Assembly: GCA_963921825.1 (NCBI GenBank)
Contig: OY997594.1
Location: forward strand, 2,609,001-2,673,000
Direction: 5' to 3'
DNA: 64,000 nucleotides
Source of the DNA: Erodium maritimum
Taxonomy: Eukaryota > Streptophyta > Magnoliopsida > Geraniales > Geraniaceae
Below the pieces are notes generated by a model. The model saw only the letters and a program-made list of their open reading frames with translations. It made no database searches and had not been told where the DNA came from. Position 1 is the stretch's first letter; each line of letters starts with the position of its first letter. A program made the position numbers and the translations under genes. This document shows positions 57,508 to 64,000 of this stretch, one piece after another.

Positions 57508-57618
57508 AGAAGAAGAAGAAGAAGAAGAAGAAGAAGAAGAAGAAGAAGAAGAAGAAGAAGAAGAAGAAGAAGAAGAAGAAGAAGAAGAAGAAGAAGAAGA
57601 AGAAGAAGAAGAAGAAGA
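57508..57618 (+). repeat. (AGA)37 microsatellite in the leader of the zinc-finger gene
   Basis: A pure AGA/GAA triplet run of 111 bp ends 14 bp before the ATG at 57633. Such GA-rich runs in plant 5' leaders are polymorphic. Confidence 0.95.
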
Positions 57619-57632
57619 CAGTGTTGAGAGAT

Positions 57633-59482
57633 ATGCCAACAGTATGGTTCTCTCTGAAGAAGTCTCTGCACTGCAAGTCAGAGCCATCAGAGGTTCATGA
57701 CCCAAAAGCAAGGAAGCAATTGAGCTCAATACAGACCAGAAAGGGTGGAGGGAGGTCAGGTTGCTCAAGGTCCATAGCCAATCTCAAGGATGTGATCCAT
57801 GGAAGCAAGAGGCACTTGGAGAGGCCACCTAGTTGCAGCCCTAGATCCATTGGGAGCAGTGAGTTTCTCAACCCTATAACCCATGAAGTCATCCTCAGCA
57901 ACTCAAGGTGTGAGCTCAAAATCAGTGGCTTTGATGGGTCTGGTGGTGGTGGTGGTGGTGGTGGTGACAGGAGTGGTGGTGGAGGCTCAACCTTTGTGGG
58001 TACTCTCAGGCCTGGGACACCAGGACCTGGAGGGCACCCTACAATGCACTACTTCAACCCTTCTTTTAGGACATCCTCCCCTCCCAGAAGGAAGTCCCCT
58101 TTCCTCTCAGCTGATAAAGAGGGCTCAACTGGTCTTGGTGCTCATTCAAGTAGCAGAGTGGCTCTTGAGCCAGACTCAAATGGGTCTTGTAGTGTCACTT
58201 GCCACAAATGTGGAGAGCAGTTCACCAAATGGGATGCTGCTGAAGCTCACCATCTCTCCAAGCATGCTGGTACCAAACTCTCTTGGCCTCATTTGTCTTT
58301 ACAATTTCAAAATCATCTCATAAGAAGATAAGACCCAACCCAAATGTTTGTTCTGGCTAAACATTCAAAAACATTAGCTTTTCTCCCCTCCCGGGTTGAT
58401 CCGGTGGTTAAAGAGCTCTCTCACCTTCAGATCATCCTAGAGTAGGTTTTTTGCAAACATTCAAAAACAATAGCTTTTTTGTCCACTTGGGTTGACCTGA
58501 TAGTCAAACAACTCTCACATTCTCAGGACTAGAAGTTCGAATTCCAATGGATACATCTGTTTGAACATCCTAGAATAGGATTTCTCCGCTTTCTTATTGA
58601 TCGCTAGTCTTGTCATGGCAGTGACCGAGCTTGTGGAGGTGAGAGTTCTCTCACCTTAAGATCATCCTAAAGTAGGATTTTTGCAAACATTAAAAACAGT
58701 AGCTTTTTTGCCCATCTAGGTTGATCCGGTGGTTAGAGAACTCTCACCTTCTTAAGGTCAGAAGTTCGAATCTCAATAGATACATCTGCTTAGACACCTT
58801 AGAACAGGATTTCCCGCTTTCTTACTGATTGTTTGGCCTTGTTATGGCAGTGACCGAGCTTGTGGAGGGCGACTCTTCACGAAAGATTGTAGAAATCATC
58901 TGCCGGACGAGCTGGTTGAAGTCAGAGAACAACTGTGGCAGAATCGAGAGGGTCTTGAAAGTCCACAACATGCAGAGAATCCTAGCAAGATTCGAAGAAT
59001 ACAGAGAGATGGTCAAGATCAAAGCAAGCAAGCTTCCCAAGAAGCACCCTAGGTGCATTGCAGACGGTAACGAGCTACTCAGATTCTTTGGCACAACTGT
59101 GGCCTGCTCTCTAGGCCTCAATGGCTGCTCAAGCCTCTGTGCATCAGAAAGATGCTCGGTCTGTCGGATCATAAGGAATGGCTTCTTCGCAAAGAAGGAG
59201 CTCAAGGAAGGTGTAGGGGTTTTCACAACATCAACCAGTGGGAGAGCTTTTGAATCCATTGAAGTTTCTGAAGAAGACCCTTCTCTGAGGAAGGCGTTGA
59301 TAGTGTGTAGAGTGATAGCTGGGAGGGTTCACAGGCCTCTTGAGAATATCCAGGACATTGCAGGCCAGACCGGGTTCGATTCCTTGGCTGGGAAGGTAGG
59401 TCTTTACTCCAACATTGAAGAGCTTTACTTGCTCAATCCTCGAGCTCTGCTTCCTTGCTTTGTGGTCATCTGCAAACCCTGA
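57633..59482 (+). CDS. C2H2 zinc-finger protein with ADP-ribosyltransferase-like C-terminus (At5g54630-like)
   Basis: Two exons (57633-58269, 58851-59482) join to 422 residues. The start MPTVWFSLKKSLHCKSEPSEVHDP and the block SRSIANLKDVIHGSKRHLE...SPRSIGSSEFLNPITHEVILSNSRCELKI define a plant family that includes At5g54630. A Gly-rich linker (101-118) precedes one C2H2 finger: C190, C193, H206, H211. After the conserved VTELVEGDSSRKIVEIICRTSW, the C-terminal ~140 residues (RFFGTT 290-295, IIRNGF, GVGVFTTSTSGRA, IVCRVIAG, GFDSL, NIEELYLLNPRALLPCFVV) follow the strand order of PARP-type folds, but the usual His and Tyr of the active site are Phe. A nuclear role is likely from the finger; function is not known to me. 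The intron contains a tandem duplication that copies the splice acceptor. Confidence 0.92.
58385..58868 (+). repeat. tandem duplication (~230 bp x 2) of the 3' intron end and first exon 2 bases, with SINE-like content
   Basis: Unit 1 (about 58411-58638) and unit 2 (about 58639-58868) share GATCATCCTA(G/A)AGTAGG, GCAAACATT, AGCTTTTTTG, AGAAGTTCGAAT and CATGGCAGTGACCGAGCTTG-type blocks. The SINE-like part has a box-A-like TTGATCCGGTGGTTAGAG and a box-B-like AGTTCGAATC. Unit 1 ends with a copy of the exon 2 start. Confidence 0.75.
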
Positions 59483-59689
59483 AAAGATTGGAATGAAATT
59501 GGTCATGTTATGACTATGAACCTAAGTGTATGTGAACTGTGAATCCTTTCTTTCTCAACCTTTTTTTTTTTTCCTTTGGCAGAGGTTGAGTTTTGTTTTT
59601 GTCATTCCTTTAGGCTCTTCCTTCACTGTGTTGATTCGTGCTTTGATTGTATGAAAAGTGAAGACTTTTTCACTGAGATTTGTATGTAT

Positions 59690-59996
59690 AGAACAAATGT
59701 TGTGGAGGGTCGATTCTTAAAGTCTGTTTGACAAAAAACTGGGGTTGATTATACAAGTCTTCACTGTGGACGTCCATAGGGTCACATGTAGAGAGGATTC
59801 TGTAAGAGAAACGAATCAGGAGAGAAGAAGAAATGGTCTCTATAAAAGATCTCTTTTCAACGTCCACAGTTTCATCCACGCGTTAGAGGAAAGAGGGAAA
59901 AAAACACATTTTCACCCTAACTCTCCTTTTTCAGTAATTCGACGGGTCAGAATCGACCCACAACAAATGCTCTTAGCATATTTCTCACAACTAATT
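59690..59996. mobile_element. MITE-I copy in or after the zinc-finger 3' UTR
   Basis: AACAAATGTTGTGGAGGGTCGATTCT on the left pairs with AGAATCGACCCACAACAAATGCTCTT on the right (each read in parts of under 20 bases). It shares GGACGTCCA with the kinesin intron copy. Confidence 0.75.
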
Positions 59997-60609
59997 ACTC
60001 GCAATGAGGGGCGAATACAACAAGCGGAAGGATGAACAAGGGTTTTTCAGCTGATCGTTCACTTGGGGCTAAGGATTCATCTCCATGCCCAATTCGTCAG
60101 ATGAACAGGAGTTTCCCACCTTCTGGCCTTTTGTCGTGCGACACGTGACTCTTCACCTAAATTTGTTTGATTAATCACTATCCGTCGACGAAATGAAGTC
60201 TAATCGTCTCGGGTGGGCAAATCTTATTGGAGATGCTCTAAGAAAAAATAAGACCAGGATTGAAAAACAAAAGAAACCCATCTTCATCCATGGAATTGGG
60301 ATACAGGTTTTAAGAATAGTTTATGTGAGTGTTTTTGTGTAGCAAATTCAGTATTAATCTGGGACATGTGGCCAGCTAGAGTTTAAGAGCATTAAAACAC
60401 TAAAGACAGAACAAAAACCAATTGATTAACCAAATCTACAAGTTTCTCCCACCACACCAAAACAAACACAAGAGAATGGTAGTTCACACATTGATGGACT
60501 GTACACCCAATACTTGTGATTAGTGACAAAACATCTTTTTAAGAGACTTGCAAGAAAGTTCCCAATTCTTTAATTATGCCTTTCTTGCATGCTAATAGGA
60601 CAGCGAATG
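59997..60609. other. intergenic with an old GAGCATCTCC-type element end
   Basis: 60225-60241 reads TTGGAGATGCTCTA, the inverted end common to small plant MITEs. No gene. Confidence 0.4.
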
Positions 60610-60830
60610 TAAGATTGTAAGTTGCTTTTATATTCAATCGAGAAAGTTCAACTCGTGTTTGTTAAGAGGATAGCGAATGCTGCAGCCCACTGGCTTGCCA
60701 GAGCTGCAAATTGTTTGTATGTCCCTATGAGATCTGGATTTATTCCCCTTGACGCACTTGCTTGTATCTTGTCGAAAAACATCCTCTGAGTAATGACAAC
60801 AAGTCAATTTCAAAAAAAAAATAGCACCTA
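60610..60830 (+). mobile_element. LINE fragment, RNase H end
   Basis: The plus strand encodes SIEKVQLVFVKRIANAAAHWLARAAN then a stop shortly after ILSKNIL and an A-run at 60813-60823. It is the same domain end as at 52990-53330. Confidence 0.7.
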
Positions 60831-60957
60831 CAATAGCGTCGAATCTGGAGGTCAAATCGACGGAAAAGAAGAATTTCGAATGAAAAAGTCTGGTTGTGGT
60901 TCTCTCCCTGGAATCCTCCATTTTTTAATGTATTTATTTATTCCCGATAAAAAAATA

Positions 60958-61200
60958 GGGATAATTACCTTTTGTACCCCTGCGATTTGTAACGTTCAAT
61001 AACAGTCCCTCCGTTTTAGTAACTTTCATTTAGTACCCTTTATGAATTGGTCACAGATAATTTAATATCCCTTATGAATTGATAACAACCCCTTATGAAT
61101 TGGTCACAGATCATCAAAATGGTTGTCCAAAGCGTTACCAATACATCAGGTACTAAAAGAGTGATACAAATAGAAAAGGGGTACTAAATGTAATTAACCC
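60958..61200. mobile_element. MITE-B copy
   Basis: Left end AGGGATAATTACCTTTTGTA, right end AATGTAATTAACCC. The interior is shorter than in other copies. Confidence 0.75.
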
Positions 61201-62033
61201 AAAAGAAAAATATCCAAAAAGACAGATGTTTTGTCTCTTTACAAGACAACTCTTGTCTGAATATGATAATCTTCTTAGTGTGGCCTTAACATATATAGGA
61301 TAAGGTTCATGTAGTCCAGAAACCCCATTTCATTTCCTCTTCATCTGTCCTGCTTTAAAGTCTCTGGCACATGCACCTCATAAATGGATGTGAAGTAATG
61401 AACCAAAGGAAATTGATTGGAAAACTCAGTCCCCAGTCTTAAATACCTGAAATGGGGTAGTTTGGGAGCAGATGAATACAAATGAAAGATGAGACTGTGC
61501 AGTTGGGGTATCTTGAAACCTTGATTTGGACCCTTCATTTCATGGGGTACCCTCTCCCTGTAGGGCTACCCCAGATACTGACCTATGGGCCATTTCCTGG
61601 TCACTGATAATGAGACAGAAGAAATCTACAGAATAAAGTAAACAGAGGACAACACTAGTCACTAGATGATGATGATGATACTTGGGATCTTAGAGTCTTT
61701 AGCTTAGTTGATCATCTACATATCTTATGGTTTTTGAAAGCAAAACTGGAGCTTTCTATTCAAGGATGCATAAACTTGGGACTGCCCTTTTGTTCTGGAC
61801 TCTCCTTTTTTAGTAGCCCTCCATGCCTCTTTTGCTACTCTGAACATTTTGGTTTCAGAGATCAACAAAAAAATGATATGCACAACACATTGCATGAACA
61901 AGGTCTATAGACTAGTCACTAGCATTGGTTGTTGCTCTTGAAGAAAACCCAGCATTTTGCCATTTTGGAGCCATTGCTGCTGCTCTAGGTGCAAAAAGCT
62001 ACACTTCTGAAGTGAAAATAAGCTATTTAAATT
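61201..62033. other. intergenic, nothing recognised
   Basis: No exon or repeat that I can support. Base composition is more even than elsewhere, so an unrecognised transcript is possible. Confidence 0.35.
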
Positions 62034-62339
62034 TGGTTAATTACCTTTTGTACTCCTTTTGAATTGGTAACATACCTTTAGTACCCCAAAGTTTTATAAC
62101 GTTCAATAACAGTCCTTGCGTTTTGGTAACACACATTTAGTACCTTTTATGAATTGGTCACATATCATTTAATACCCCATATGTATTGATAACAAAACAT
62201 TTAATACCCCTTATGAATTGGTCACATATCATCAAAATGGCGTAAACTTGACCAAATTTTTGTCCAGAGCGTTACTAATACATCAGGGGTACTAAATGAG
62301 TGTTACCAATACATAAGGGGTACTAAAGGTAATTAACCC
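62034..62339. mobile_element. MITE-B copy with perfect 9-bp duplication
   Basis: Ends TGGTTAATTACC / GGTAATTAACCC; ATTTAAATT flanks it at 62025-62033 and 62340-62348. Confidence 0.9.
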
Positions 62340-62360
62340 ATTTAAATTGTTAAAAAAGTA

Positions 62361-62795
62361 GGGATAATTGCAAAAAAAAAGTACCATGAGGTGTGTTTTT
62401 TTGCAAAACTTGCAACCCTCTGATTTGATAATGGTAAAAAAAATATACCCCGGACTTTTTTTTTGTTCCAGTTTGTATAAAAATGACGTTTTACCCTTAC
62501 AATTTAGATTTAAAAAATAACCAAGTAAAAAATTCAAATTTTCATATCCCTTATTTTTCTACCTCTTTGTACCGAACAAAGAGGAAGAAATTTAAGAAAT
62601 ATGAAAATTTTGATTTTTTGTTCTATAATTATTATTTTTTAAATTTGAATTTCCAAGGGTAAAATCGTTATTTTGAAATAAATTTGTGTAGAATGCAACA
62701 AAAAAACTAGTTCAGGGTAAATTTTGAAATTATCAAACACGAGGGCCACAAGTTGTAAAAGGTGAATACCTCAGGGTATTTTTTGCAATTATCCC
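62361..62795. mobile_element. MITE-A copy
   Basis: Ends GGGATAATTGCAAAAAAAAA / TTTTTGCAATTATCCC, starting 12 bp after the MITE-B target duplication. Flanks AAAAAAGTA / TCAAAAGTA. Confidence 0.8.
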
Positions 62796-64000
62796 TCAAA
62801 AGTAACATGGGGAAACATAGTCCAACATAAAAGCAATATGCCATAATGGGACAGGAATAATATTTTCTTAAGAACTTGTAACTTTGGAAAAAATAAAAAC
62901 ATTCTGCAACTGTGTTCTTGTAGCAGAACTGAATGTTGCCATATATAATTGAGAATGCATTAAATTTGCCTCTACCATTGTTGTGACCCAAATCTAACAC
63001 TTTAAATGATCTATCTTATCACCTAGACTCTATATGCTGCCTTACTGCTATGTTGAGTATTAAACTCAAAACATGATTAACATAACTAATTCAATGGTGT
63101 CTCTGGTGGCAAGAAACTACCCCAAGTCCCCAACCAGTCCTGAACTCAGATTTCCATGAGATCACAGATCCAGTTTGGTCCCGGTGCCAGCACTGGTCAT
63201 GCTCACAAACAGAGAGGCAATAAGAGGCAAAAAAGGCCCACATCTCGTGAGGCATTGATGGTGGCTATAGAGTTTTTAGAACTGGAATTTAAAGAAAGCA
63301 ACACATACCTAACAGTTGTTGATCATCTAGATACTTCATTTATGATCCACCGATGACGATCCAGCCCTGCTCTGGTGAAGAAGCTGCTTTGATCTTGTTG
63401 AGAAATGGAAATAAAGGCCATACTGTTACTAGTAGTTTCAGTTGGTGCTACCATAGTAACTTTAAAGTGAAGATATTGAAAAGGAATGATTGCAAAAAAA
63501 AAGTACCATCAGATATTCACTTTTTGCAACTTGTAGCACTCTTCTTTGATAATTGCAAAAAAGTACCCTGAACTTGTTTTCAATTATCGAAGAGGAGAGC
63601 TACAAGTTGCAAAAAATGAACACCCCAGGGTACTATTTTTTTTTTGCAATTATTCCTTTGAAAATGTAAGCAGATAGAGGCATGCCAAGAAATAGGATCC
63701 ATCAGTTCTTGGTATAATGAAGATATTGAGTTCAAGTAGATGACATAAACCAAAGTACTTTTTGCTTTATTACCAAATAATAGGAATACAAATTTTATCA
63801 ACCTTTGACAGATCTATCCCCAAATCCAAATATGATTCACTGAAAGTTCGCACATAGTAATGAGTAATTGCAGTCTTCACAAGTAATAATGCTAAGTCAT
63901 GTATCAGATCATGCAATATCGACCATGCATTAGTTGTTAACCGGGGTGGTTCAACAATGGCAGAGAATAGCAGTCAGTAGCGGCGATATGGAGGAGCCAT
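62796..64000. other. right edge of the window, no gene assigned; contains a short MITE-A (63483-63656)
   Basis: 63483-63656 has ends GGAATGATTGCAAAAAAAAA / TTTTTGCAATTATTCC. On the minus strand 63790-63935 reads open for about 48 codons (NAWSILHDLIHDLALLLVKT...) and could be an exon of a gene continuing to the right. I do not recognise it. Confidence 0.35.

Noticed and set aside
57494-57700. Frame of ~40 consecutive Glu codons
   Set aside because: It has no ATG, is made only of the GAA microsatellite, and overlaps the true start of the zinc-finger gene in another frame. The opposite-strand poly-Ser frame is the same artefact.
58520-58760. tRNA genes
   Set aside because: Box A and box B motifs are present but no cloverleaf or acceptor stem can be drawn. 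The layout fits a tRNA-derived SINE.

Overview
This is plant nuclear DNA, almost certainly a eudicot. Genes have many short introns with plant-type splice sites, intergenic DNA is AT-rich, and the window is full of small inverted-repeat transposons (MITEs), LINE remnants, tRNA-type SINE pieces and one TRIM. I see seven host genes, one host-gene fragment, and no rRNA, true tRNA or CRISPR array.

Layout. 593-3703 (minus): a DUF1336/EDR2_C family gene whose last exon lies off the left edge. 3704-13059: intergenic, with LINE fragments and MITEs. 13060-15710 (plus): a C20-gibberellin 2-oxidase-like gene. Its reading frame is complete, but the iron-binding Asp of the HxD motif is Gly. 16100-29400: a repeat-rich gap with LINE pieces, a TRIM, an NDR1-like fragment, a 5'-truncated LINE with a 16-bp target duplication, and a 150-bp tandem array. 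30033-35396 (plus): ATG18f (PROPPIN plus BCAS3 autophagy protein). 37056-41224 (minus): ILR3/bHLH105-type iron-response bHLH factor. 42534-48927 (minus): kinesin-14 of the ATK3/KATC type. 52011-52602 (minus): histone H2A. 57633-59482 (plus): a C2H2 zinc-finger protein with an ADP-ribosyltransferase-like C-terminal region.

The last five genes are in the same order as Arabidopsis At5g54730, At5g54680, At5g54670, At5g54640 and At5g54630 (locus numbers from memory), so the right half is a conserved ancestral block. The genes do not form one pathway; they are ordinary neighbours.

Several MITE families share GGG-type ends and 9-bp target duplications, the mark of Mutator-like (MULE) non-autonomous elements. 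One family (here MITE-A) has 12 copies, ten of them inside introns. The most interesting signal is the GA2ox-like gene: an HxG iron site in an otherwise conserved enzyme, with three long inverted repeats in intron 1, in intron 2 and immediately after the stop codon.
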